50,832 nucleotides of DNA from CAZFYZ01 sp964523735 (GTDB lineage Bacteria > Armatimonadota > UBA5829). Below are positions 26,309 to 35,785 of this stretch, piece by piece; positions within the stretch are counted from its first letter, which is position 1; each line of letters starts with the position of its first letter. Where the stretch lies: NCBI GenBank assembly GCA_964523735.1, contig CAZFYZ010000013.1, forward strand, positions 1-50,832, written 5' to 3'. The notes beneath the pieces are model-generated. The model saw only the letters and a list, made by a program, of their open reading frames with translations. It was not told the origin of the DNA and made no database searches. A program made the position numbers and the translations under genes.

Positions 26309-26427
26309 TGGCCGGAACGCGCGCCCAAATGGCGGGAGTGTTGGGGAACCGGTGAGGGATTAACCCCGTTATAATATAGGCTGTCCCGGTCGAGCCAACC
26401 GCTGAAGCGTGTGCGACCTTCATCAGG

Positions 26428-26456
26428 TTGACCGCTTGGCCTGGATATAGTAAGAT
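26428..26456 (+). promoter_or_regulatory. sigma-70 type promoter
   Basis: TTGACC (26428-26433), a 17-base spacer and TAAGAT (26451-26456), about 38 bases before the foldase start codon. Confidence 0.55.
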
Positions 26457-26493
26457 TTTGCGGATGCAAAAGTAACGAAAGGAGCCAAACTGG

Positions 26494-27711
26494 ATGCGGA
26501 ATAGGACAGTGATTGCCGTCTTGGCTATGTTGGTTGCCGTCATGTTCGCTTGCAGCTCTTATGCTGCAGAGACTAAGAAGGCCGCCGCAGCTAAGCCGGC
26601 TGCCACCAAGAAAGCCCCGAGCGCGGCCAAGCCTGCGCCGGCCAAGCCTGCGCCCACAAGTGCAGCGGCTGCCAAGGAGTTCAATCAGAAGAAGGTGCTC
26701 GACGACCTCTGGAAGGCGCCTGACAGCACGGTGGTCGGAACAGTTAACGGCGCCAAGGTCACCAAGGGCGAACTTATGAAGGCTCTGTGGCAGTGGCAGG
26801 CCCCGACGACACTTCAGGACCTCCTTAACCAGAAGATGATTGAGCAGGCCGCCAACAAGTCGGGAGTCAAGCTTACTCCTGCCGAGCTCAATGCCAAGAT
26901 GGACGAGTCGCTCAAGCGGATGAACATGTCCAGCGTTGATCAGCTCTTGAACCAGTTCAAAGTTACCTGGTACCGGTTCCAGTCCGGAACCAAAGTATCG
27001 GCGCTTGCCGAAAAGACTGTTCAGAAGCAGGTCAAGGTATCTCCTGGCGAATACGCCGACTACATCAAGGCGCGCCATATCCTGGTCAAGTTCCCGACCG
27101 ACGAGACAGACGTTGCCAAGAAGGAAGCAGTTGCCAAGACCAAGATCGAGGAGATTCAGGCCAAGGTCAAGGCTGGCGAGGACTTTGCCAAGCTGGCTGA
27201 CGAGTACTCCGACGATCCTGGCAACATGAGAGACGGCCAGAAGCAGGGCGGCGACCTCGGTTGGTTCAGCAAGGGCCGCATGGTTCAGGAATTCGAGAAC
27301 GCAGCGTTTGGGCTCAAGGCTGGGGAAGTCAGCGAACCTGTCAAGACTTTCTACGGCTATCATCTTATCAAGGTCGAGAAGACCGGCAAGGATGCTGTCG
27401 CAGCCGACAAGGCCGAGCTCAACAAGATGATCCTCGAGAAGAAGATACCGCAGGAGATGAGCAAGTGGTTCACGGACCTGCAGGCCAACAGCAAGATTGA
27501 CAACAAGCTGATGGGCCCGCAGCCCAAGCAGCCTGCTCCTGTGAGGCCGCAGCAGCCGAGGGTCACTCCTCCGACGACTACTACGCCGAAAGTGACACCC
27601 AAGGTTACTCCGCCACCGACGCCTGCACCGGCGCCGAAGCCCGCGGAGCCGCCGTCAAGCGAGAAGCCGGAGACTCCTCCGCCTCCTCCTCCGCCACCAC
27701 CCGCGCAGTAG
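26494..27711 (+). CDS. parvulin-type peptidyl-prolyl isomerase (SurA/PrsA-like)
   Basis: 405 residues, exported: the N-terminus RTVIAVLAMLVAVMFACSSY ends near a cysteine. A lysine/alanine/proline-rich linker follows, then a SurA-N-like helical region. The parvulin domain (about 190-290) is recognisable from ARHILVKFPTDE, GEDFAKLADEYSDDPG, GGDLGWFSKGRMVQEFE and FYGYHLIKVEK. The C-terminal 80 residues are proline-rich and end in a run of nine prolines. It should help fold exported or outer-membrane proteins. ATG at 26494 sits behind GAAAGGAG. Confidence 0.92.
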   Translation: MRNRTVIAVLAMLVAVMFACSSYAAETKKAAAAKPAATKKAPSAAKPAPAKPAPTSAAAAKEFNQKKVLDDLWKAPDSTVVGTVNGAKVTKGELMKALWQWQAPTTLQDLLNQKMIEQAANKSGVKLTPAELNAKMDESLKRMNMSSVDQLLNQFKVTWYRFQSGTKVSALAEKTVQKQVKVSPGEYADYIKARHILVKFPTDETDVAKKEAVAKTKIEEIQAKVKAGEDFAKLADEYSDDPGNMRDGQKQGGDLGWFSKGRMVQEFENAAFGLKAGEVSEPVKTFYGYHLIKVEKTGKDAVAADKAELNKMILEKKIPQEMSKWFTDLQANSKIDNKLMGPQPKQPAPVRPQQPRVTPPTTTTPKVTPKVTPPPTPAPAPKPAEPPSSEKPETPPPPPPPPPAQ

Positions 27712-27733
27712 GTAGACAGGCAATAGAGACAAT

Positions 27734-27766
27734 CGAGGGCCACGAGTTCGCTCGTGGCCCTCGTTT
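27734..27766 (+). terminator. 13-bp stem UUCG terminator
   Basis: CGAGGGCCACGAG (27734-27746) pairs perfectly with 27751-27763 around a TTCG tetraloop and is followed by TTTC. It is 22 bases after the foldase stop. Confidence 0.85.
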
Positions 27767-28052
27767 CATGGTCTCGGTTGACCTGGTGGCAAGGGCCAAC
27801 GCACCTGTGAGCGATCTGTGACTCAAGGCTATTCTGCGGGAACGGGGATGACCTCCGAGCCAACACTGCGTCACTCGCCACAGTTCCCGCGGCATATCCA
27901 GCTGAGGCCGTTCTAGTGACTGAGCCCTGCCTGGTGGTCGGCGGAGCTTGACATTTCCCCAAAAATCGGCAGAATATATGGGTAGGCTGGCTGCTGGACT
28001 ATAATATCGAACATCCGGCCTCATATACTTGAACTCGGTGCGGAGGTGCAGA
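27767..28052 (+). promoter_or_regulatory. intergenic region with candidate promoters
   Basis: About 290 bases without a gene. TTGACA at 27948-27953 is followed 18 bases later by GAATAT, and a perfect TATAAT lies at 28000-28005 without a good -35. Either could start the oxidoreductase transcript. Nothing else is recognised in the stretch. Confidence 0.45.
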
Positions 28053-29207
28053 GTGGCAAAGAAGAAGATCAATGTCGGCATGGTCGGCGCTCAGTTCATG
28101 GGCAAGGCCCACAGCGTAGGCTACCGCGACGTAGCATTTGCGTTTCCTGACGTCAAGGCTGTGCCTGTGATGAAAGAGATTGCCGCCGTTACCATCGAGG
28201 AGGCCGAACGCGAGCGTGAACACCTGGGGTGGGAGAGAGCGAGCGAAGGCTTTGAGCAGATCATTAACGCCAAGGACATCGACCTCATCGACATCTGCAC
28301 CGGCAACAGGACGCATAAGGACATAGCCATCGCTGCTGCCAAGGCCGGCAAGCACATATTCTGCGAGAAGCCGATGGCGATGACAGTGGCCGAGTGCCGC
28401 GAGATGATCGACGCGGCCGAGAAAGCCGGCGTTGTCCACATGGTCGATTTCAACTACCGTCGAATGCCCGCTGTCGACTTTGCCAAGAAGATGATCGAGG
28501 ATGGCGCGATCGGCACGCCGTACCATTGGCGGGGTACGTATCTGCAGGACTGGATCATGGACCCGGACTTCCCGCTGGTGTGGAGACTGAAGAAGGAACT
28601 GGCCGGCTCGGGATCGCATGGCGACCTGAATGCGCACCTTATAGACTTGGCGCGCTACCTGGTAGGGGATTTTGACTCGGTCTGTGGGATGATGAAGACG
28701 TTTATCAAGAAGAGGCCCGAGCTTGCCCAGACGACAGGTGGCCTCACGGCCCAGGCGGGCCAGAAGATGGGCGAGGTTACGGTTGATGACGCCACGCTCT
28801 TCCTCGCGGAGTTCAAGAACGGCGCGGTCGGCACGTTTGAGGCCACGCGGTTCAGCGGCAATCGCAACGGCCAGCGATTCGAGATCAACGGCAGCAATGG
28901 TTCGCTGAGATGGAACGTCGAGCGGCTGAACGAGCTCGAGTACTGGAACCGCAATGATCCCGAGGGGCAGCAGGGCTGGAAGACGATACTAGTTACCGAC
29001 GGCGTTCACCCGTGGGCGTCGGGCTGGTGGCCATCGGGTCACATCATCGGCTGGCAGCACTCGTTTGTGCATCAGATCTACACGCTGATGAATGGTATCG
29101 CCGATAACAAGAGCCCGGCCCCCAGCTTCTACGATGGCTTGAAATGCCAGGAAGTCCTGGAGGCGGTCGAGAAGTCTGCAGAGACAAAGCAGTGGGTTAA
29201 GATCTGA
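28053..29207 (+). CDS. Gfo/Idh/MocA family oxidoreductase
   Basis: 384 residues from GTG at 28053, with GGAGG six bases upstream. It shows INVGMVGAQFMGKAHSVGY (Rossmann fold), DIDLIDICTGNRTHKDIAIA, FCEKPMAMTVAEC and the C-terminal SGSHGDLNAHLIDLARYLVG, with the conserved aspartate and histidine of the catalytic triad. It looks like an inositol- or glucose-dehydrogenase type enzyme, distinct from the copy at 9388. Its stop codon is immediately followed by the -35 element of the T-box promoter. Confidence 0.88.
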   Translation: MAKKKINVGMVGAQFMGKAHSVGYRDVAFAFPDVKAVPVMKEIAAVTIEEAEREREHLGWERASEGFEQIINAKDIDLIDICTGNRTHKDIAIAAAKAGKHIFCEKPMAMTVAECREMIDAAEKAGVVHMVDFNYRRMPAVDFAKKMIEDGAIGTPYHWRGTYLQDWIMDPDFPLVWRLKKELAGSGSHGDLNAHLIDLARYLVGDFDSVCGMMKTFIKKRPELAQTTGGLTAQAGQKMGEVTVDDATLFLAEFKNGAVGTFEATRFSGNRNGQRFEINGSNGSLRWNVERLNELEYWNRNDPEGQQGWKTILVTDGVHPWASGWWPSGHIIGWQHSFVHQIYTLMNGIADNKSPAPSFYDGLKCQEVLEAVEKSAETKQWVKI

Positions 29208-29208
29208 T

Positions 29209-29238
29209 TTGACCACCCCTGCTCAGGTATGCTAACAT
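29209..29238 (+). promoter_or_regulatory. promoter of the branched-chain operon
   Basis: TTGACC (29209-29214), 18 bases, TAACAT (29233-29238). The predicted start near 29245 begins the T-box leader. Confidence 0.6.
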
Positions 29239-29244
29239 ATACCG

Positions 29245-29522
29245 ACATCATTTCTTAGGCATAGGCTGAGAAGAGGACAACTAGGCGCAGAGCAGGTTGC
29301 CCACAGAGACCCCGCTGGCCCTTGGGGGCATGCTGAGAGGCGGGGGGACCGCTGCGACCGAAGCTCACCTCAGAGCCGACGGGAGAAACAGCTCTGCTGA
29401 AGTAGATCCGTCCGGGTGGCGCCCGTTACAGCGTCGCTGAGGGCCTTGGTGCACGTGCATTGGGGCTGAACCAGGGTGGTACCACGAGTCTCTCGTCCCT
29501 ACGGGTGAGGGACTCTTTTGTT
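29245..29522 (+). ncRNA. T-box leader, leucine-specific (predicted)
   Basis: A 280-base untranslated leader with the full set of T-box landmarks. The 5' end has GAGAAGAGGACAACTAG, and the region at about 29311-29343 matches the stem I distal elements. In the specifier segment, GAAG-CTC-ACCT places codon CTC at 29364-29366. The conserved T-box AGGGTGGTACCACGAG is at 29473-29488, followed by an attenuator. CTC is a leucine codon, and the TGGT of the antiterminator bulge would pair with an ACCA tRNA end, as expected for a tRNA with discriminator A. Uncharged leucyl-tRNA should allow read-through into ilvD and the genes behind it. Confidence 0.9.
29486..29520 (+). terminator. T-box attenuator terminator
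   Basis: GAGTCTCTCGTCCC pairs with GGGTGAGGGACTC (29503-29515), followed by TTTTGTT. The left arm overlaps the end of the T-box sequence, so antiterminator and terminator are mutually exclusive. Confidence 0.85.
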
Positions 29523-29544
29523 ATCTGGCCAAGGAGCAAGACAC

Positions 29545-31242
29545 GTGAAAAGCGATGTGCTGAGAACAGGACTCGAACGAGCGGCGCCGAGAGCGCTATT
29601 CAAGGCGATGGGCTATACGGATGAGGAGATGTACCGGCCTTTGATCGGTATCGCCAATTCCTGGAACGAGATCGTCCCTGGTCATATCCATCTTGACAAG
29701 ATCGCCGAGGCGGTCAAGGCTGGGGTGCGGATGGCCGGCGGGACTCCGATGGAGTTTGGCGTCATCGGCGTGTGCGATGGGCTTGCGATGGGCCACGAGG
29801 GGATGAAGTATTCGCTTGTCACGCGCGAGCTGATAGCGGATTCTGTTGAGTGCATGGCCAAGGCTCACGCGTTCGACGCGCTGGTGCTGATCCCAAACTG
29901 CGACAAGATCGTCCCGGGCATGCTTATGGCCGCGGCTCGTGTCAATGTGCCAACTATCGTAATCAGCGGCGGGCCGATGCTCGCCGGGCGGATGAACGGG
30001 CGAGACATATCGGTCCAGCAGGCGTTCCAGGGCAAGGGCGCCGTAATGGCGGGTAAGCTGACCGAGGAAGAACTCGCCGAGGTCGAGGAGACCTGTTGCC
30101 CGAGCTGCGGAAGCTGCGCCGGAATGTTCACTGCCAACTCGATGAACTGCCTGACCGAAGCAATCGGAATGGGTCTGCCGGGCAACGGCACAATCCCAGG
30201 CGCCTACGCGGCTCGCATGCGGCTTGCCAAGAAGGCGGGCATGAAGATAATGGAGTTGCTCGAGAAGGGCATCAAGCCCCGTGATATCATGACCGAGGCC
30301 GCGTTCCGAAACGCGATGGTTGTCGATATGGCGCTTGGCTGCTCGACCAACACGGCGCTTCACGTTCCGGCTATCGCCAAAGAGGCCAAGGTCGACTTCG
30401 ATATCAGCATGATAAACGAGGTCAGCGAGAAGACTCCGCACCTCGTGACCATAAGCCCGGCCATTGCTCACCCATCGCCTGACGGTGATCCGGGCAAGGA
30501 CATCTACCACCACATGCAGGACCTCGAAGAGGCCGGCGGGGTGATGGCGGTCATGAAGGAGCTTACCAGGAAGGGGCTCATAGACCGGTCGGTGATGACC
30601 GTCACCGGCTCTGATCTTGGCTCGAATCTGGACAAGGCGGCGATCAAGAGTGAAGACGTGATCCACCCGATCGAGCGGCCTTACCATGAAACCGGAGGGC
30701 TGGTCGTGCTCAGAGGCAACCTTTGCCCCGACGGTGCGGTGGTCAAGGCTTCGGCCGTCGACCCGGATGTGTGGATTTTTGAGGGGCGAGCAAGAATCTT
30801 CGAGTGCGAGGATGATGCCGTCGCTGAGATCTTCGCCGGACGCATCAACAAGGGCGATGTGATTGTTGTTCGCAACGAAGGTCCCAAGGGCGGGCCCGGG
30901 ATGCGAGAGATGCTCACCGCTACGGCCGCGGTCAGCGGTATGGGGATTGAGAAGGAAGTCGCTCTCATCACTGACGGTCGATTTTCAGGCGCTTCGCGTG
31001 GCCTGTGTGTCGGGCACGTCTCTCCAGAGGCTGCGTCGGGTGGACCAATTGGGTTACTCAAGAACGGCGACACCATCAGATTCGATATACCGGCTAAGCG
31101 ATTGGACGAGAAGCTCACCGACGATGAGCTGCAGGCGCGTCGCCGGGAGTGGACAGCTCCCGAGCCGCGCGTGAAGGAGGGATATCTCGCGCGCTACGCG
31201 CGCTCTGTCTCTTCGGCTGCCAAGGGAGCTATTGTCGAGTAA
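29545..31242 (+). CDS. ilvD: dihydroxy-acid dehydratase
   Basis: 565 residues from GTG at 29545, behind AAGGAG. Iron-sulfur ligands appear in LIPNCDKIVPGML and CCPSCGSCAGMF. The C-terminal half has VVRNEGPKGGPGMREML and LITDGRFSGASRG. It dehydrates dihydroxy acids in valine, isoleucine and leucine synthesis and is the first gene behind the T-box. The last 17 residues (ARYARSVSSAAKGAIVE) are encoded a second time after the gap at 31295. Confidence 0.96.
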   Translation: MKSDVLRTGLERAAPRALFKAMGYTDEEMYRPLIGIANSWNEIVPGHIHLDKIAEAVKAGVRMAGGTPMEFGVIGVCDGLAMGHEGMKYSLVTRELIADSVECMAKAHAFDALVLIPNCDKIVPGMLMAAARVNVPTIVISGGPMLAGRMNGRDISVQQAFQGKGAVMAGKLTEEELAEVEETCCPSCGSCAGMFTANSMNCLTEAIGMGLPGNGTIPGAYAARMRLAKKAGMKIMELLEKGIKPRDIMTEAAFRNAMVVDMALGCSTNTALHVPAIAKEAKVDFDISMINEVSEKTPHLVTISPAIAHPSPDGDPGKDIYHHMQDLEEAGGVMAVMKELTRKGLIDRSVMTVTGSDLGSNLDKAAIKSEDVIHPIERPYHETGGLVVLRGNLCPDGAVVKASAVDPDVWIFEGRARIFECEDDAVAEIFAGRINKGDVIVVRNEGPKGGPGMREMLTATAAVSGMGIEKEVALITDGRFSGASRGLCVGHVSPEAASGGPIGLLKNGDTIRFDIPAKRLDEKLTDDELQARRREWTAPEPRVKEGYLARYARSVSSAAKGAIVE

Positions 31243-31246
31243 AATA

Positions 31247-31294
31247 TTGGGTGTTGGGTGCAGGGTGATGGGACTGGCCCACACCCAACCGTGT
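31247..31294. repeat. GGGTGTTGGGTG repeat (family A), truncated by gap
   Basis: TTGGGTGTTGGGTGCAGGG and CCCACACCCAACC form opposed words; the element runs into the N run. Confidence 0.65.
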
Positions 31295-31304
31295 NNNNNN
31301 NNNN
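31295..31304. other. assembly gap (10 N)
   Basis: The gap separates ilvD plus a family A repeat from a second copy of the ilvD 3' end plus another family A repeat. An unknown length of sequence, possibly a gene, is missing. Confidence 0.95.
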
Positions 31305-31359
31305 CGCGCGTTACGCGCGCTCCGTTGCCTCCGCCGCAAAAGGCGCCATCGTGGAATAG
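31305..31359 (+). pseudogene. duplicated 3' end of ilvD
   Basis: The 55 bases after the gap encode ARYARSVASAAKGAIVE and a stop, against ARYARSVSSAAKGAIVE at the end of ilvD. The two differ at many synonymous positions (for example stop TAA versus TAG), so this is not a simple re-read of the same sequence. It could be a duplicated flank, the end of a second ilvD gene hidden in the gap, or a strain variant joined in scaffolding. Confidence 0.75.
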
Positions 31360-31437
31360 GTGTTGGGTCTTGGGTGCTGGGTGTCAGGTCCCAGTGCCGA
31401 CGCGACCCCAACACCCGATACCCGTCACCTGACACCC
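31360..31437. repeat. GGGTGCTGGGTGTCAGG / CACCTGACACCC repeat (family A)
   Basis: GGTGTTGGGTCTTGGGTG and TGGGTGTCAGGTCCC, then CCAACACCCGATACCC and CACCTGACACCCAGG, form an imperfect long dyad directly before the SD of ilvB. Confidence 0.7.
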
Positions 31438-31449
31438 AGGAGGAACGAC

Positions 31450-33141
31450 TTGAAGATGAACGGAGCAAACGCACTGGTGCAGTCGTTGGTGGATCAGGGC
31501 GTGGAGATAATATTCGGAATACCGGGCGGCGTGATGATCCCCATCTACGACGCTCTATATGGCCGCACTGATCTGCGGAATATGCTCGTGCGCCATGAGC
31601 AGGGCGGGGCGCACGCGGCTGACGGCTATGCTCGAGCCACGGGCAAAGTCGGCGTCTGTTTCGCAACGTCTGGGCCTGGCGCGACCAACCTGGTTACGGG
31701 CTTGGCGACCGCTTACATGGACTCGGTCCCCGTTCTGGCCGTAACGGCCCAGCAGCGGACCAGTTCGCTTGGTAAGGACTCGTTTCAGGAAGCAGACATC
31801 TTCGGCATCACAATGCCGATAACCAAGCACAACTACCTGGTTAAGGACGCTCAGCAGCTTCCTCGCATCATCGCGGAGGCGCTGCACATCGCACAGACGG
31901 GGCGTCCGGGGCCGGTGCTTGTTGACGTCCCGATGGACATGTCGATCGCAGAGATCGACTATGAGCCTGTGCGCGATATCAACATCCGCAGCTATAAGCA
32001 GGATTGTGAGATCGACGATGCGGCCATCGAAGAGGCTGTGAAGCTGATCGCCGATTCGGAGAGGCCGGTACTCTATACCGGAGGCGGGATCATTGCCTCC
32101 GGCGCTTCGGAAGAGCTGGTCAAGCTCTCTGAGAAGACGCACATCCTTGTCACGACTACGCTTCTTGGCAAGGGCGCGATCCCCGAAACCCACCCGCACT
32201 CGCTTGGAATGCTTGGCATGCATGGTACCGCCTACGCCAACCACGCGGTCCACAACTGCGATCTACTGATAGCTGTTGGGGCCCGCTTTGATGATCGCGT
32301 GACCGGAAAGCTGGCGGCCTTTGCTAAGAAGGCCAAGGTTATCCATATCGACATCGACCCGGCCGAGATAGGCAAGACTGTCAGCGTGGATCTGGCCGTT
32401 GTGGGCGACTGCAAGGAGGTTCTGAAGCGGCTGACCAAGAAGGTGAAAGCCCGCACGGAGACCGACTGGAACAAGCAGATAATGCAGTGGCGCAACGAGT
32501 TCCCGCTGGTTTGTCCGGTTGAGGAGGAGCGGCTTCTGCCTCAGTGCGCGATCTCAAAGGTCTGTGAGTTGGCTGGGCCGGATGCCATCGCGGTGACTGA
32601 CGTCGGTCAGCACCAGATGTTCGCGGCGCTGCATTACCGCATAGAGAAGCCTCGCCATTGGCTTTCGAGTGGCGGCTTGGGGACGATGGGATACGGGTTC
32701 CCGGCTTCGATAGGGGCTCAGATCGGCTGCCCGGACAAGACAGTGGTTGCGATCTGCGGCGACGGCGGCTTTCAGATGACGCTGCAGGAACTGGCCCCAG
32801 CGGTCGAGCACAAGCTCCCGATCAAGATATGCCTGATGAATAACAAGTATCTGGGCATGGTTCGGCAATGGCAGGAGTTGTTCTGGAACAACCGCTACTC
32901 TGGCGTTGATATATCTGTGCAACCGGACTTCGTCAAGCTGGCGGAGGCCTACGGCTGCGCCGGGATCAAGATCGAGAAGATGAGCCAGATAGAGAGCGCC
33001 TGGGCGAAGGCGATGGAAGTGACCGACCGTCCGACGATCCTCGAGTTCGACATCAGCCGCGAAGAGAATGTCTTCCCGATGATCCCCTCGGGCCAGAGTA
33101 TCGAGGAAATGATGGTCAACAGGCCGAAGGGAGGTGGATAG
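31450..33141 (+). CDS. ilvB: acetolactate synthase, catalytic subunit
   Basis: 563 residues. AGGAGG at 31438-31443 is placed for TTG at 31450; ATG at 31456 is the alternative. ThDP enzyme motifs are FGIPGGVMIPIYDAL, RHEQGGAHAADGYARA, FATSGPGATNLVTGLA and the ThDP-binding GDGGFQMTLQEL to MNNKYLGMVRQWQELFW. It makes acetolactate and acetohydroxybutyrate. The regulatory subunit follows as a separate gene. Confidence 0.96.
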   Translation: MKMNGANALVQSLVDQGVEIIFGIPGGVMIPIYDALYGRTDLRNMLVRHEQGGAHAADGYARATGKVGVCFATSGPGATNLVTGLATAYMDSVPVLAVTAQQRTSSLGKDSFQEADIFGITMPITKHNYLVKDAQQLPRIIAEALHIAQTGRPGPVLVDVPMDMSIAEIDYEPVRDINIRSYKQDCEIDDAAIEEAVKLIADSERPVLYTGGGIIASGASEELVKLSEKTHILVTTTLLGKGAIPETHPHSLGMLGMHGTAYANHAVHNCDLLIAVGARFDDRVTGKLAAFAKKAKVIHIDIDPAEIGKTVSVDLAVVGDCKEVLKRLTKKVKARTETDWNKQIMQWRNEFPLVCPVEEERLLPQCAISKVCELAGPDAIAVTDVGQHQMFAALHYRIEKPRHWLSSGGLGTMGYGFPASIGAQIGCPDKTVVAICGDGGFQMTLQELAPAVEHKLPIKICLMNNKYLGMVRQWQELFWNNRYSGVDISVQPDFVKLAEAYGCAGIKIEKMSQIESAWAKAMEVTDRPTILEFDISREENVFPMIPSGQSIEEMMVNRPKGGG

Positions 33142-33202
33142 CGGATAGCCAAAAGCTAATGGCGGCTTGGTTGCCATCCGCCATCTGCTATCCGCCATCG
33201 AC
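33139..33202. repeat. GGATAGCGGATAGC / GCTATCCGCCAT repeat (family G)
   Basis: The ilvB-ilvN spacer consists of GGATAGCGGATAGCC, TGGCGGCTTGG, GCCATCCGCCATC and GCTATCCGCCATC, opposed words that can pair across the spacer. Confidence 0.6.
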
Positions 33203-33209
33203 GGACGAT

Positions 33210-33731
33210 ATGAGACGACCAATGCAACATACCATAACCGTGCTCGTGGAGAACAAGCCTGGCGTGCTCGCAAGAGTGTCCGGCCTGTTCGCTCGACGCG
33301 GGTTCAACATCGAATCGCTTGCTGTGAGTATCACAGACGATCCGACGATCTCCCGCATGACCATTGTCTCCACTGGTGACGATTCGGCTCTTGAGCAGAT
33401 CAACAAGCAGAGTGATAAGCTGATCGACGTCGTCAAGGTGATCGACTACAGCGACATCCCGATAGTCGAACGCGAGCTTGCTATGATCAAGGTCAACGCG
33501 GAGAACCACAAGAGGGCGGAGATCATGCAGATCGTCGATATCTTCCACGCGAAGATCATCGACATCAGTGACACGACATTTACGATCGAAGTCACCGGCG
33601 GGATCGACAAGGTCGACGCCATCGAGCGCTTGCTGACACCGTTCGGCATCAAAGAAGTCGTCCGCACGGGCAAGATCGCGATGGCCCGAGGCGCGCACAC
33701 CGCGATGCAGCAGGTGAAGGAGTGCTCGTAG
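33210..33731 (+). CDS. ilvN: acetolactate synthase, regulatory subunit
   Basis: 173 residues from ATG at 33210 (ATG at 33222 is an alternative; neither has a strong SD). The ACT domain is HTITVLVENKPGVLARVSGL with FARRGFNIESLAVS, followed by IMQIVDIFHAKIIDIS and the C-terminal RTGKIAMARG. It confers valine or leucine feedback control on the catalytic subunit encoded just upstream. Confidence 0.95.
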   Translation: MRRPMQHTITVLVENKPGVLARVSGLFARRGFNIESLAVSITDDPTISRMTIVSTGDDSALEQINKQSDKLIDVVKVIDYSDIPIVERELAMIKVNAENHKRAEIMQIVDIFHAKIIDISDTTFTIEVTGGIDKVDAIERLLTPFGIKEVVRTGKIAMARGAHTAMQQVKECS

Positions 33732-33756
33732 CAGAATACTGAAGATTCCGTCTGTA

Positions 33757-33797
33757 GCTCCCCTCTCTTTCTGGTAGAGGGGTCGGGGGTGGGGTCC
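33757..33797. repeat. CCCCTCTCTTTC...AGAGGGGTCGGGGG repeat (family E)
   Basis: CTCCCCTCTCTTTC and AGAGGGGTCGGGGGTGGGG lie between ilvN and the next gene. The GGGGGTGGGG end runs into the start codon region and may act as its ribosome-binding site. A close copy lies inside aroF at 19003-19043. Confidence 0.7.
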
Positions 33798-34364
33798 GTG
33801 GAGACAACTAGCTCACGGCGGTTGCCCATTGCGTCCGGCGTTGTCGGGGCCGTTCTGGCCGCTGCGTCCTTGGCGCTTCCTTACTTGATGGGGATGGGGC
33901 TGAGGTGGGCCAACGACTTCACAACCGTGAGTGTGAGTGCTTTCCTGGTGTGCGCGATGAGCGCTATCGGCCGTGGGGATACTCCGAAGCGGGTAGTTAT
34001 GCGACGCATCGCCCTGCTGGTGGCGTTTCTGTGCCTGTCAGTCGTTCTGGTGAGCATAGGATGGGGTGGTGTAGCACTCCCCCTTGCGGGGGTCGGACTA
34101 TTGGTAGTAGCAATGCGATCGGTTCGGGCGAGGGAACGAAGCGGGATGGCCATGAACCTGATGTTGCTAGGCTTCATTCTGGCCACGAGTGCCGAGCGCC
34201 TAAGCACTCTGGCATACTGGCATAGGGTGATCTCTGCGCCGCCAGCCATCGTGGCTACTTGGATAGTGGCCGTGATCGGCGGCATTCTCGTCGGTCGCTT
34301 CGGGAGAGCCCGTCTTGAGCGCGAGGCGCGGGTTGCCGGGCAGGTGAGCAGCCAACTTACGTAA
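33798..34364 (+). CDS. multi-pass membrane protein of unknown function
   Basis: About 188 residues with roughly six hydrophobic segments, for example GVVGAVLAAASLALPYLMGM, RRIALLVAFLCLSVVLVSIG and AIVATWIVAVIGGILVG, and basic loops. The start GTG at 33798 (or 33789) falls within the preceding family E repeat. I recognise no family. It lies inside the branched-chain operon, same strand, between ilvN and ilvC. Confidence 0.6.
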   Translation: METTSSRRLPIASGVVGAVLAAASLALPYLMGMGLRWANDFTTVSVSAFLVCAMSAIGRGDTPKRVVMRRIALLVAFLCLSVVLVSIGWGGVALPLAGVGLLVVAMRSVRARERSGMAMNLMLLGFILATSAERLSTLAYWHRVISAPPAIVATWIVAVIGGILVGRFGRARLEREARVAGQVSSQLT

Positions 34365-34382
34365 GGCTCGATCGCAGGTGAT

Positions 34383-34706
34383 ATGCACGAACTTGTCTCG
34401 CCGCAATCGGTTGACAGGATACTGCTCTTTCTCGCAGTGGTCGGGCCGGTTGCGGGGCTGATTATTGGGGTAGTGCTGGGCGCACGCGAGAAGTGCGTCT
34501 GGCCGAGAGCCCTCGCTGGGGTTCTACTTGGCGGGCTACTGACTGTTGTATACGGGATGTGGCGGGTTTATGGGGCCATTACCGATAGGCTCGGTCTCGA
34601 TTCCGTCGCCAATCTCGTTCTCGAACTCGTTCTGTTTGCGGTGGTGGGCGTCTTTGTCGCCATCATCGCTTTCAAGATAACTCAATACCTGAGAAAGCAG
34701 ACGTAG
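34383..34706 (+). CDS. small membrane protein of unknown function
   Basis: 107 residues with three predicted membrane segments (ILLFLAVVGPVAGLIIGVVL, ALAGVLLGGLLTVVYG, LVLELVLFAVVGVFVAIIAF) and a basic tail. It starts 18 bases after the previous gene. No known family; its position inside the operon is conserved only in the sense that similar small membrane genes occupy other spacers here. Confidence 0.6.
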   Translation: MHELVSPQSVDRILLFLAVVGPVAGLIIGVVLGAREKCVWPRALAGVLLGGLLTVVYGMWRVYGAITDRLGLDSVANLVLELVLFAVVGVFVAIIAFKITQYLRKQT

Positions 34707-34717
34707 GGGACTGGTTC

Positions 34718-34752
34718 TGGACTCTCCACTCTCCACTCTCCGCTTTCTACTT
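34718..34752. repeat. ACTCTCCACTCTCC repeat (family F)
   Basis: GGACTCTCCACTCTCC, ACTCTCC, then GCTTTCTACTTAC, directly before the SD of ilvC. The same words occur at 7921-7950. Confidence 0.6.
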
Positions 34753-34767
34753 ACAATGGAGGAAACC

Positions 34768-35766
<999 letters not shown>

Positions 35767-35785
35767 GTTAGGGTACAGGTAACAG

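Noticed and set aside
29596..30687. Long antisense ORF of 363 codons opposite ilvD
   Set aside because: A shadow of codon use in the GC-rich ilvD gene; its translation is rich in H, R and D with no family resemblance and it has no SD.
31232..31432. 66-codon ORF across the assembly gap after ilvD
   Set aside because: It runs through N and family A repeats in an arbitrary frame; the meaningful reading is the ilvD tail copy.
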